Shown here: piece after piece, positions 1-7,054 of the stretch | Position numbering within the stretch: position 1 is the stretch's first letter | Layout of the letters: each line of letters opens with the position of its first letter | Translations under genes and position numbers: made by a program | Notes under the pieces: generated by a model | Database searches by the model: none | The model's input: only the letters and a program-made list of their open reading frames with translations | Told to the model about the DNA's origin: nothing | Source: Methanocellales archaeon | GTDB taxonomy: Archaea > Halobacteriota > UBA148 | DNA: 16,383 nt | Direction of reading: 5' to 3' | Assembly: GCA_013415795.1 (NCBI GenBank) | Contig: JAAEEL010000056.1 | Coordinates: 1 to 16,383, forward strand

Positions 1-1105
1 ATCCGCCCATGCATGGACCACAGCATGGAGCCTCCACAACCGCACCTGCATCGATAAATTGCTCGATATATCCGGCTTTAAGAGACTTGATATATTCCTC
101 CCTAGAGGCGGGTATGATGAGCAACCTAGTTCCTTCAGCTATGGGGCGATCTCCCAGAATACTTGCGGCTATCTGCATATCTTCAAATCTCCCATTCGTA
201 CAAGAGCCTATAAACACTTGATCGACATTTATTCCCTCTACATCTCTCACGCTCTTGACGTTATCCACACCGTGAGGACAGGCAACCTGTGGTCCCAGAT
301 CTGAGACGTTATACTCTCGAAGTTCATAGGTTGCATCCTCGTCGCTCTTCAAATGCTCCTTGAGAACGAAACCTGGAATGCGTTCCCGCACATATGCCTC
401 CGTTTTTTCATCCGGCTCAACGATTCCGGTCGTGGCGCCCATCTCGATAGCCATATTACACATGGTCATCCTGCCTGATATGCTCATTTTTTTCATCGTG
501 GGACCAGCATACTCACAAGCCTTATAGGTGGCACCAGAAGCACCAACATCGCCGATTAGGCGAAGTATCAGGTCCTTCGCAAATGTGAGATCCTGTAATT
601 TGCCAGATATATCAAAAATGATAGTTTCTGGGATCCTGAACCATAGTCTTCCTGTAGCAAAGACGGATGCCATGTCAGTAGATCCAACGCCAGTGGCAAA
701 AGTACCCAGAGCACCATAAGTGCATGTATGACTATCAGCACCAACTATCAGCTCTCCCGGCATTACATGCCCTTTTTCTGGCATAACCTGGTGACAAATT
801 CCATCTCCAACATCATAGTTAACGATGCCTTGCTCCTTTGCAAATCGTCTGAGCAGTGCATGATTGTTGGCAGCATCCAAGGAATCAGCCGGAGCCTGAT
901 GATCAAATATTATGGCAATCCTCCTAGGATCCCAGACGCCATTTTTGCTATCAGACACTATCTGCCGAAACGACTCTACTGCAAGAAGACCAGTGATGTC
1001 GTTAACCATTGCTCTGTCCACATTAGCAAAAGCAAACTCACCCGCTTTCACAGCCCCACCAACAGCCCTGGAAAATATTTTTTCTGAAATGGTTTGCCCA
1101 GACAT
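1..1105 (-). CDS. leuC: 3-isopropylmalate dehydratase large subunit, partial (C-terminus off window)
   Basis: Large [4Fe-4S] subunit of isopropylmalate isomerase, which interconverts 2- and 3-isopropylmalate in leucine synthesis and can also serve the citramalate route to isoleucine. The minus strand translates without a stop for 368 codons from the ATG at 1105 and is cut by the window edge; the family is about 420 residues, so roughly 50 are missing. Visible hallmarks are GADSHTCTYGALGTFATGVG (residues 122-141), IGSCTNGR with iron-sulfur Cys302, and APCCGPCMGG near the cut end with Cys362 and Cys365. A GAAAGG stretch lies just upstream of the start. The small-subunit partner LeuD is not adjacent but about 13 kb away at 14478. 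Homoaconitase is the main alternative; the lysine genes in this window are of the diaminopimelate type, which makes an aminoadipate role less likely. Confidence 0.93.
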   Translation of the reverse strand, partial: MSGQTISEKIFSRAVGGAVKAGEFAFANVDRAMVNDITGLLAVESFRQIVSDSKNGVWDPRRIAIIFDHQAPADSLDAANNHALLRRFAKEQGIVNYDVGDGICHQVMPEKGHVMPGELIVGADSHTCTYGALGTFATGVGSTDMASVFATGRLWFRIPETIIFDISGKLQDLTFAKDLILRLIGDVGASGATYKACEYAGPTMKKMSISGRMTMCNMAIEMGATTGIVEPDEKTEAYVRERIPGFVLKEHLKSDEDATYELREYNVSDLGPQVACPHGVDNVKSVRDVEGINVDQVFIGSCTNGRFEDMQIAASILGDRPIAEGTRLLIIPASREEYIKSLKAGYIEQFIDAGAVVEAPCCGPCMGG

Positions 1106-1191
1106 GATAGCCTTTCTACAGGCATCGTAGATAAAATTAATCGATGAGGGCAACTTTTAATTATCATCTCATACAACATAACCTGAAAACA
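1106..1191. promoter_or_regulatory. Divergent promoter region of leuC and the RPA-like gene
   Basis: Only 86 bases separate the two divergent start codons. On the plus strand TTTTAATTAT (1155-1164) lies about 28 bases before the ATG at 1192, a TATA-box position that predicts a leaderless or nearly leaderless mRNA. On the minus strand TTAATTTTAT (complement of 1131-1140) sits 26-35 bases before the leuC ATG at 1105. These are positional and compositional matches only; no operator was recognised. Confidence 0.45.
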
Positions 1192-2298
1192 ATGGATGAC
1201 CTTTTACAGATTTATGAGAGATTGCAGAGCCGTATCACCTTTGACGAGTTCAAAGAGAAAGTACAAGAAAAGATCGATTTAATGGGCGGACTTTGTGACG
1301 AAAAAACTGCATCAAAGCTCGTTGCACACGATCTCGGCATTCTTGATTTGATAAAAATCGATGAGATCTCGCGGGACCAAAAAAACGTGAGTTTTATGGG
1401 CAAGGTAACACAGCTGAATGAGACCCATGAATTCTCTAGGGACGATGGTTCGATTGGTAGAGTTGCAAATATTATCGTTTCGGACGAGACTGGATCGATA
1501 CGAGTGGTACTATGGGATGAACTGGCTGACTTGGTTAAGGTCAACGAAATATCTGTAGGAAAGATGCTCAATATCAGGGGATATGTAAAAAATGGCTATG
1601 TTGGAATAGAGGTGAACGTAGGAAGAGAAGGCTGTCTGGAGTTCACAGAAACTGAAGTAGATATCAAAACCAAAACATATAGTATCAGCGATATCACGAG
1701 TGGTATGAGTGGAATAAACATCATAGGAAAAGTGCTTAGCATAGGGGAAATACGTGGATTCTCTCGGAAGGATGGGACAGAGGGGCTTGTCAGCAATATC
1801 ACCATAGGAGATGAGACGGGCAGGATAAGGGTTGTCCTATGGGATGACCATGCCAAAGAAAAGTTTGCCCCGGAAGATGTCATCGAAATCACAAATGGAT
1901 ATTCTCGCGAGAACTATGGAAGAACCGAGATACAACTCGATAGGTATGGAAAGATCGAAAAGATTTCCAAAGAAGTTATTTATTGCGATCATATCACAAA
2001 GATTGCTGACATCGGGATAAATGAACCATACAACGTTATTGGCATCGTGACCGAGGTGGGAGACAAGCGAGAGTTTACCAAAGGTAACGGTTCAGCTGGA
2101 AAGGTTGCTAATATAAGAATATCTGATGATACCGATGGAATACAGGTCGTACTATGGGGCGATAACGCAGACTTAGTTGACCAGATAAATATCGGAACTC
2201 AGATAAAGATCATAGACGGATATGCTAAATCAGGTTGGAACGACAGAATAGAGCTGAATGTTGACTGGAGAAGCGAGATTAGCACTAAAGATTTATGA
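1192..2298 (+). CDS. RPA-like single-stranded DNA-binding protein with three OB folds
   Basis: Archaeal replication protein A-type protein, expected to coat single-stranded DNA in replication and repair. Numbering from the ATG at 1192 (368 residues), a helical N-terminal segment with MGGLCDEKTA and LVAHDLG (about 31-49) resembles methanogen RPA proteins. Three OB folds follow, at about 66-150, 176-255 and 281-360. Each carries the same core pattern, F[ST][RK]xxGxxGxVxNI followed by a D[ED]T/DDT turn and VVLW, so they look like internal duplications. No C-terminal zinc finger is visible, unlike some archaeal RPAs. An in-frame ATG at 1144 would add 16 residues, but it lies upstream of the probable TATA box, so 1192 is preferred. 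The neighbour radA, 49 bases downstream on the same strand, fits a shared recombination role. Confidence 0.88.
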   Translation: MDDLLQIYERLQSRITFDEFKEKVQEKIDLMGGLCDEKTASKLVAHDLGILDLIKIDEISRDQKNVSFMGKVTQLNETHEFSRDDGSIGRVANIIVSDETGSIRVVLWDELADLVKVNEISVGKMLNIRGYVKNGYVGIEVNVGREGCLEFTETEVDIKTKTYSISDITSGMSGINIIGKVLSIGEIRGFSRKDGTEGLVSNITIGDETGRIRVVLWDDHAKEKFAPEDVIEITNGYSRENYGRTEIQLDRYGKIEKISKEVIYCDHITKIADIGINEPYNVIGIVTEVGDKREFTKGNGSAGKVANIRISDDTDGIQVVLWGDNADLVDQINIGTQIKIIDGYAKSGWNDRIELNVDWRSEISTKDL

Positions 2299-2305
2299 GA
2301 TTTGG

Positions 2306-2326
2306 ATTCTAATCTTGAATTCTAAT
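2306..2326 (+). repeat. Pair of ATTCTAAT direct repeats before radA
   Basis: ATTCTAAT occurs at 2306-2313 and again at 2319-2326, 13 bases apart, in the 49-base gap between the RPA-like gene and radA. The pair ends 21 bases before the radA ATG. It could be part of a promoter or operator, or simply AT-rich coincidence. Confidence 0.35.
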
Positions 2327-2347
2327 ATGAGATGAGGAAAATATTAA

Positions 2348-3325
2348 ATGGCTAAAAAAGACCAAATTCCTAAAAAAGATTCTCTGGCAGACCTGCCTGG
2401 GGTTGGACCTGCGACCGCTGAAAAACTACTAGAGGCTGGTTTTAGTTCGATAGAGTCCGTAGCAGTCGCATCACCATCAGAATTGGCAAGCACCGCAGAT
2501 GTGGGCGAGGCAACTGCTGCAAAGATCATCAACGCAGCTCGACTAAAAGCAGATATAGGTGGGTTTGAGGCTGGAGACGTAGTGCTCGAAAGAAGAAAAA
2601 AAGTGAGCAAATTAACCACAGGAAGTTCCGCATTTGATGCTTTATTAGGCGGGGGTATGGAAACCCAGGCAATAACAGAAACGTACGGTGAGTATGCATC
2701 TGGAAAAACACAAATAGCCCACCAGCTAGCTATAAACGTTCAACTACCAAGAGAACTTGGCGGGCTGGAGGGGTCTGCCATAATGATCGATACCGAGAAC
2801 ACATTCAGACCAGAAAGGATAGGACAAATGGCAGAGGGTGTTAGCATGGACGCAGAAGAAGTACTAAAAAACATTCACGTTGCAAGAGCATATAATTCAA
2901 ATCACCAGATACTGTTGGTCAGCACCGCTTCTGAGCTGGCGGAGCAGCTAAGAGATACCGATAGACCTGTTAGACTCCTTATCATCGACTCGCTGACCGC
3001 ACATTTCAGGGCAGAATACGTTGGTAGAGGCACTCTTGCCGACAGGCAGCAGAAGCTCAATAGACACCTACATGATCTCATGAGATTTGCGGATCTTAAC
3101 AACGCAGTTGTCATGGTAACAAATCAGGTCTTGGCAAAGCCAGACGCATTTTTCGGGGATCCTACGCGCCCAATAGGGGGGCATATTCTTGGTCATACTG
3201 CAACCTTCAGAATCTATCTAAGAAGATCGAAGGGTGAGAAACGGATTGCAAGACTGGTTGATTCACCATACCTGCCAGAGGGGGAAGCAGTTTTCTCTGT
3301 CATGACGGAAGGAATCAAGGATTGA
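2348..3325 (+). CDS. radA: DNA repair and recombination protein RadA
   Basis: Archaeal RecA/Rad51-family recombinase that forms ATP-dependent filaments on single-stranded DNA and catalyses strand exchange. The 325 residues are full length for the family. The N-terminal domain has a helix-hairpin-helix, LPGVGPATAEKLLEAGF (16-32). The ATPase core has Walker A GEYASGKT (114-121) and Walker B LLIID (210-214), followed by FRAEYVGRGTLADRQQKLN and a DNA-binding L2 region around 262-280 (PDAFFGDPTRPIGGH). The start is supported by GATGAGG (2332-2338) about ten bases upstream of the ATG. It follows the RPA-like gene on the same strand and overlaps the next gene by four bases, so it is probably cotranscribed with it. 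Confidence 0.98.
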   Translation: MAKKDQIPKKDSLADLPGVGPATAEKLLEAGFSSIESVAVASPSELASTADVGEATAAKIINAARLKADIGGFEAGDVVLERRKKVSKLTTGSSAFDALLGGGMETQAITETYGEYASGKTQIAHQLAINVQLPRELGGLEGSAIMIDTENTFRPERIGQMAEGVSMDAEEVLKNIHVARAYNSNHQILLVSTASELAEQLRDTDRPVRLLIIDSLTAHFRAEYVGRGTLADRQQKLNRHLHDLMRFADLNNAVVMVTNQVLAKPDAFFGDPTRPIGGHILGHTATFRIYLRRSKGEKRIARLVDSPYLPEGEAVFSVMTEGIKD

Positions 3326-4068
3326 AGGCACTCGTTCTAGATATCGATGGAACGATTACACATCGAGACAGAAAAATCGATTGTAGGGCTGTAGAAGTCA
3401 TTCGACGCATAAGAGTACCAGTTATTCTCGCCACGGGAAACACGGTCTGCTTTGCCACTACTACGTCAAGACTTATTGGCATCGGTGGCATGGTGATAGC
3501 CGAGAACGGCGGTGTGGTGAAGGCTGGTTATGATGAAGAAGAACATATCATCGGAGATATTTCTCCATGCATACGCGCATTTGAGATTTTAAAGAAACAT
3601 TTCGATCTTGAGAAACTGGATCCATCTTACAGAAGAACTGAAATCGCAGTAAGGCGAAACTTTGACTTGGATAAGGCAAGGACTATACTATCTGGAACAG
3701 AGTTAGAAAAAGAGGTAGATATAGTAGATAGCGGATTTGCTTTACACATAAAAAACAGGAAAGTCAACAAGGGAGTTGGCCTGAAAAAGCTCGCAGAATT
3801 GTTTTACTGGTCTGTTAAAGACGTCGCAGTGATCGGCGACTCTGAAAACGATGTCGAAATGTTTGAGGTTGCAGGACTCGGTATAGCAGTTGGAAACGCA
3901 GATGATAAGCTGAAAGAGATAGCAGATTTTGTTACAAAAAAGGAATATGGCGCCGGATTTGTCGAGGCGATGGAATTTTTATTCCCCAAACTCATACAAT
4001 CCCATTACAAGCATGATTGCACCTATCATCAGCAAGATGATGCCGATGACACCTTTTATGAAAGATAA
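3322..4068 (+). CDS. Phosphoglycolate phosphatase, archaeal HAD type
   Basis: HAD-superfamily (subclass IIB) phosphatase of the archaeal phosphoglycolate phosphatase family. Phosphoglycolate is a by-product of oxidative DNA repair, which would suit a gene coupled to radA, though the link is inference. Motif I is DIDGT (7-11, nucleophile Asp7), motif II lies in LATGN (36-40), Lys150 is a plausible motif III lysine, and motif IV is GDSENDVEM (172-180). The start is a TTG overlapping the radA stop as TTGA; no ATG gives a full motif I, and GGAAGGA and AAGGA stretches lie upstream. The family normally ends near residue 225. Here the protein runs to 248 with a hydrophilic His/Asp-rich tail encoded antisense to the small membrane-protein gene at 3979-4152, so the tail may be a late extension. 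Confidence 0.88.
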   Translation: MKALVLDIDGTITHRDRKIDCRAVEVIRRIRVPVILATGNTVCFATTTSRLIGIGGMVIAENGGVVKAGYDEEEHIIGDISPCIRAFEILKKHFDLEKLDPSYRRTEIAVRRNFDLDKARTILSGTELEKEVDIVDSGFALHIKNRKVNKGVGLKKLAELFYWSVKDVAVIGDSENDVEMFEVAGLGIAVGNADDKLKEIADFVTKKEYGAGFVEAMEFLFPKLIQSHYKHDCTYHQQDDADDTFYER

Positions 4069-4152
4069 TAACTCATATCGAAAGAACCATATCCCAGATA
4101 TGCCTAACAAAACTAAAACCACTCCCAACAAGATCCATATATACTTGTTCAT
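3979..4152 (-). CDS. Small two-helix membrane protein (57 residues)
   Basis: Unnamed microprotein below usual ORF cut-offs. It begins MNKYIWILLGVVLVLLG and contains two strongly hydrophobic stretches, about residues 4-24 and 34-52, joined by a short charged turn FRYELLSFIKG; the end is YEFGE. This predicts a helical hairpin in the cytoplasmic membrane. A strong ribosome-binding site, GGTGGTGG (complement of 4159-4166), lies six bases before the ATG, and the gene starts 15 bases after the PRC-barrel stop, so the two are almost certainly one transcript. Its last 90 bases are antisense to the end of the phosphatase gene. Hydrophobic microproteins with this GxxGIILLxIG-like pattern are common in archaea, but I assign no function. 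Confidence 0.75.
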   Translation of the reverse strand: MNKYIWILLGVVLVLLGISGIWFFRYELLSFIKGVIGIILLMIGAIMLVMGLYEFGE

Positions 4153-4167
4153 ATACGTCCACCACCC

Positions 4168-4431
4168 CTAAGATGTGGTTTCAGTCGTCTGCGTCTTTAA
4201 GTCAACCACTATATAGTCTTTCATAGCACGAACTGCTTCAAAGGAGACCAGTACGAAGTTATCCTCTGTTCTGAAGCCAGTGGCGTCAAATGCCATGTCT
4301 GGCTTTATAACAAGGTCTACCAAAGCTCCGGTATGAAGATCGACCACCAAGTTTTGCATAGTGCCAATATTCGATCCATCGATACCCATGACTTTTTTGT
4401 CAGACAAATTTTTTGCGAAACTCCTCACCAT
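4168..4431 (-). CDS. PRC-barrel domain protein
   Basis: Single-domain PRC-barrel protein of 87 residues, a small beta-barrel found alone in many archaea and fused to RimM or photosynthetic reaction-centre H subunits elsewhere. The family pattern is clear: an N-terminal SDKKVMGIDGSNIGTMQNLV turn, then hydrophobic strands around VDLVIKP and a final AMKDYIVVDL. Function in archaea is not settled; RNA-binding, membrane-linked and cell-division-related roles have been proposed for relatives. The ATG at 4431 has an excellent ribosome-binding site, GGAGGGGG (complement of 4438-4445), six bases upstream. It is followed 15 bases later by the 57-residue membrane protein, and the pairing suggests that the barrel acts near the membrane (inference). 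Confidence 0.88.
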   Translation of the reverse strand: MVRSFAKNLSDKKVMGIDGSNIGTMQNLVVDLHTGALVDLVIKPDMAFDATGFRTEDNFVLVSFEAVRAMKDYIVVDLKTQTTETTS

Positions 4432-4440
4432 TAGACTCCC

Positions 4441-4532
4441 CCTCCGCTTATCTATCTATATCATATATAAGACTTCGTCTCTTTGAGATGTGACGTCCGA
4501 TATATTTAATGGTTGGAACATAAAAACTATGG
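4441..4532. promoter_or_regulatory. Divergent promoter region of the PRC-barrel and larC-like genes
   Basis: On the minus strand TTATATATGA (complement of 4461-4470) is a good TATA box 30-39 bases before the PRC-barrel ATG. On the plus strand TATATTTAA (4501-4509) lies about 25-30 bases before the larC-like start codons at 4533 and 4536, predicting a leaderless message, and no ribosome-binding site is visible there. An out-of-frame ATG at 4529 leads to a stop within nine codons. Confidence 0.5.
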
Positions 4533-5780
4533 ATGATGAAAGCGGTTGTATTTAATCCATTCTCCGGTTTATCAGGCGACATGATCGTTGCGAGTTTATT
4601 GGACATTGGAGCTAACAAGAAGCTTGTAAAGGATGCTATGACCTCCGTTGGAGATGTTGATGTACAAATTTCCAAGGCGAACAAACTTGGCATCAGCGCA
4701 ACCAAGGTAAAAGTGAAGAGCAATAACGATCAGGTAACGAGTTATAAGAAGATCATAAAAATGATAAAAGAAAGTGGGCTGGGGGATTCAGTGATTGAAG
4801 ATAGCGTCTCGATATATGAAAGGATATCTGATGCAGAATCAAAAGTGTATGAGACCCCGAAGGATCGATTACGCTCTCAGGATGTAGGAGGTTTCGATGC
4901 AATCGCAGATGTGATAGGTGCATGTGCTGCTTTCCATAACCTTGGCTTGGATAAATGCGAAATATACAGCACACCGATATGTAGGTGGGAGTGGTTCGAA
5001 AATACTACTAGAGGGGGACCGCCAATAACTTCGCCTATAATAATGGAGATAATACGCAATTCGTGCCTTAATACTAAATACCGAACCGGACCTGTAGCGC
5101 AGGAGACGATAAACACTACCGGAGTGGCCATATTGGCTCATTTCATCAATGAATGCAACGTTTTCTTCCCCAAGATACAAATCAAGAGAGTGGGCTATGG
5201 TGAAGGGGGAAAACATCCCGAAATACAGAACTTACTTCGAACGGTGATCGGAGAAACGGATGAGAAGTTGATTTCAGATCGCATAGATGTATTGGAGGTA
5301 ATCGTTGACGATATCACCGGCAATGCATTGGGAAACCTAATACAGGAGTTGATGAGTTCAGGGGCAAAAGATGTTGCAGTTACACCTGCAAACATAAAAA
5401 AAGGGCGACCCGGTTATATGATACGGGTGATGGCCCATCCAGCAGATACTAATAGACTGATAAAGAAGATGGTTCAAGAGAAGGGTTCCTTAAGTACGAT
5501 GGTCATGCCTGTGAAAAGGCTGATCACAAATAGACAGATTATACCTACGATGATTAATATCGGCAGAAACAGAAGAGAAGTTAACGTTAAGATTGCGACC
5601 GACACCCGAGGGAGTATCTTGAATATTTCAGCTGAATTCGAGGATTGTAAAAAGGTTGCTGTAGAGTTGGGCGTTTCGGTGAAGGAAGTAATCAGAATGG
5701 CAGAATGCGTTGCTTGGAGCCGACTTTCAGGAATTGAAAAAAAGACTTACAGTTGTGAATCTAAAAAAAGATTGGATTGA
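4533..5780 (+). CDS. LarC-like protein (nickel pincer cofactor synthesis family), divergent
   Basis: Member of the LarC/DUF111 family, whose characterised members insert nickel into the pincer nucleotide cofactor of lactate racemase (LarA). The 415 residues match family length. Recognisable parts are NPFSGLSGDM (8-17), DVGGFDAIADVIGA (117-130), GYGEGG (221-226), VDDITGNALG (258-267) and KKGRPGYMIRV (289-299). Several usually conserved positions differ. The HFHEVG-type motif reads RSQDVG (114-119), the AHGLLPVPAPAT-type motif reads TRGGPPITSPII (159-170), and the TPTG motif reads NTTG (194-197). It may therefore be a paralogue with altered chemistry. No larA or larB is in the window. Starts at 4533 and 4536 are equally possible; the message looks leaderless. 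Confidence 0.85.
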   Translation: MMKAVVFNPFSGLSGDMIVASLLDIGANKKLVKDAMTSVGDVDVQISKANKLGISATKVKVKSNNDQVTSYKKIIKMIKESGLGDSVIEDSVSIYERISDAESKVYETPKDRLRSQDVGGFDAIADVIGACAAFHNLGLDKCEIYSTPICRWEWFENTTRGGPPITSPIIMEIIRNSCLNTKYRTGPVAQETINTTGVAILAHFINECNVFFPKIQIKRVGYGEGGKHPEIQNLLRTVIGETDEKLISDRIDVLEVIVDDITGNALGNLIQELMSSGAKDVAVTPANIKKGRPGYMIRVMAHPADTNRLIKKMVQEKGSLSTMVMPVKRLITNRQIIPTMINIGRNRREVNVKIATDTRGSILNISAEFEDCKKVAVELGVSVKEVIRMAECVAWSRLSGIEKKTYSCESKKRLD

Positions 5781-5930
5781 TGTAAATATAGTCTTAGGTA
5801 TAGTCTCAGTAATACTCAAACTTGAGAGAACTCATCCATTAATTACATATCCAAAGAACGTCAAATGTGGTAATCCACAAGTATTGGGAATGAAGAGATT
5901 CATAATAATTTGTAATAATATAAAATTAGA

Positions 5931-5938
5931 TTTTTTTT
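5931..5938 (+). terminator. Oligo-T terminator candidate downstream of the larC-like gene
   Basis: An uninterrupted run of eight T residues on the plus strand about 150 bases after the larC-like stop. Archaeal RNA polymerase terminates at such tracts without a needed hairpin. The distance from the stop makes the assignment tentative. Confidence 0.4.
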
Positions 5939-6279
5939 GAAGAGATGATCAACAAAATAAAAACAGAAAAGCTTGTAGACTGCGGAAACTTCTGATACAT
6001 GATAAAAGTACATTAATTACTATTTTACAATCCAATGTTATTTTGGTCGATAATTTAGCCAATAAAAGAAATGGACGCCAACGAAATTGAAAAATAGTGA
6101 TTTGTGATACAATAATCAAACAATATAAATGGGCCAGAGATTTATGTGTCTCCGACCGAAATGAAATATAACTTAAAATCTCCCAAACATATCAGACAAA
6201 ATTGCAGATAATGCGTCTGGAAAGATTTTTTTAGCATGTATGTATCTAAAAATACAATAAATCTAAAAAATAATTTAAC

Positions 6280-6325
6280 TTATACTAGAAAGTTATACTA
6301 GATTATACTAGAAAGTTATACTAGA
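6280..6325 (+). repeat. Tandem 23-base repeat made of TTATACTAGA decamers upstream of radB
   Basis: The decamer TTATACTAGA occurs four times, at 6280-6289, 6293-6302, 6303-6312 and 6316-6325. The pairs (decamer, AAG, decamer) form two perfect 23-base copies in direct tandem, 6280-6302 and 6303-6325, and the last decamer is again followed by AAG. The cluster ends six bases before a TATA-like GTATATCTTA (6331-6340) and 36 bases before the radB start, the place where an archaeal activator or repressor would bind. Confidence 0.85.
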
Positions 6326-6330
6326 AAGCA

Positions 6331-6340
6331 GTATATCTTA
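6331..6340 (+). promoter_or_regulatory. TATA-box candidate for radB
   Basis: GTATATCTTA lies 22-31 bases before the radB GTG, which predicts transcription starting at or next to the start codon. AAAGGG directly abuts the GTG, too close for a normal ribosome-binding site, consistent with a leaderless mRNA. Confidence 0.4.
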
Positions 6341-6361
6341 GCTATCATATGATATAAAGGG

Positions 6362-7042
6362 GTGAGAAGAATCAAGGTCGAGAGATACTCAAGCGGATGC
6401 AAGAAAATTGATGAGCTGTTGGGCGGTGGTTTCGAGGTAGGTACTGTGACCCAGTTATTTGGAGTGGCCGGGAGTGGCAAGACTAATATCTGCCTTCAGC
6501 TTGCAATCGAGACTGTTAAAAGAGGTAAAAAAGTAGTTTACATTGACAGCGAGGGTTTTTCACCCGAAAGATTTGGCCAGATTGCTGGAGAGGACGTGGA
6601 AAAGATCGCCAAGGATATTGTTATATATGAGCCACTGAATTTTGAGCAGCAATATTCTGCCATAAAGGACCTTGAAAAAATGATTGATGGTGTGGGGGTA
6701 ATAATCCACGATTCAGCGGTATCTTTTTATAGGTTTGAGCTTGATGAGGAGCGAGGCATTGAACTAAAGCGAGAACTGGCAAACCAGATCGCTTGTCTGC
6801 TCCAACTCGCAAGAAAATACGATGTGGCCGTCGTAATCACAAACCAGATATATATGGACATCGATAATGGTAAGTTCCATCCAATAGGAGGAAACATGGT
6901 CGAGCACCTCTCCAAGGCCATCATTCAACTAGAAAAACAAGATAAGGGGAAACGACGTGCAATACTGCGAAAGCATCGATCAAGACCAGAAGGAGTCTCT
7001 TGCGAGTTCGTGTTGACGCAGGATGGAGTCAGAGATATATAA
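6362..7042 (+). CDS. radB: DNA repair and recombination protein RadB
   Basis: Euryarchaeal RadA paralogue of 226 residues, the usual length, consisting of the RecA-fold core without the helix-hairpin-helix N-domain. It is thought to assist RadA-mediated recombination rather than perform strand exchange itself. Walker A is GVAGSGKT (34-41) and Walker B is VGVIIHDS (111-118), with the histidine-aspartate pair typical of RadB. GGNMVEHLSKAIIQLEK (176-192) and a basic GKRRAILRKHRSRPEG stretch match the family C-terminus. The GTG start leaves about ten residues before the conserved SSGCKKIDELLGGG. The gene is preceded by the tandem repeat cluster and followed 12 bases later by a small basic gene with its own strong ribosome-binding site, probably cotranscribed. 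Confidence 0.95.
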   Translation: MRRIKVERYSSGCKKIDELLGGGFEVGTVTQLFGVAGSGKTNICLQLAIETVKRGKKVVYIDSEGFSPERFGQIAGEDVEKIAKDIVIYEPLNFEQQYSAIKDLEKMIDGVGVIIHDSAVSFYRFELDEERGIELKRELANQIACLLQLARKYDVAVVITNQIYMDIDNGKFHPIGGNMVEHLSKAIIQLEKQDKGKRRAILRKHRSRPEGVSCEFVLTQDGVRDI

Positions 7043-7054
7043 GGGAGGATCGTC

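Larger units (their letters stand above)
5781..6361. other. AT-rich intergenic region between the larC-like gene and radB
   Basis: This 581-base gap holds no convincing protein gene. It contains a T8 tract at 5931-5938, a TATA-like ATATAAAT at 6123-6130, a weak hairpin followed by a T7 tract at 6192-6232, and the tandem repeat cluster at 6280-6325 just before radB. A frame open from inside larC to 5940 looks like a chance opening. The rest is low-complexity AT-rich sequence in which I see nothing specific. Confidence 0.7.

Noticed and set aside
728..1087. 119-codon plus-strand frame
   Set aside because: Antisense to the N-terminal part of leuC, whose protein is unmistakable.
5710..5940. 76-codon plus-strand frame running out of the larC-like gene
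   Set aside because: Most of its first third lies inside larC in another frame; the rest is AT-rich with no ribosome-binding site or recognisable family pattern.
5943..5995. Possible C/D-box guide RNA with a GATGAT-like box and CTGA about 50 bases later
   Set aside because: Box C differs from RTGATGA, no convincing C' and D' boxes, and no guide target could be checked.
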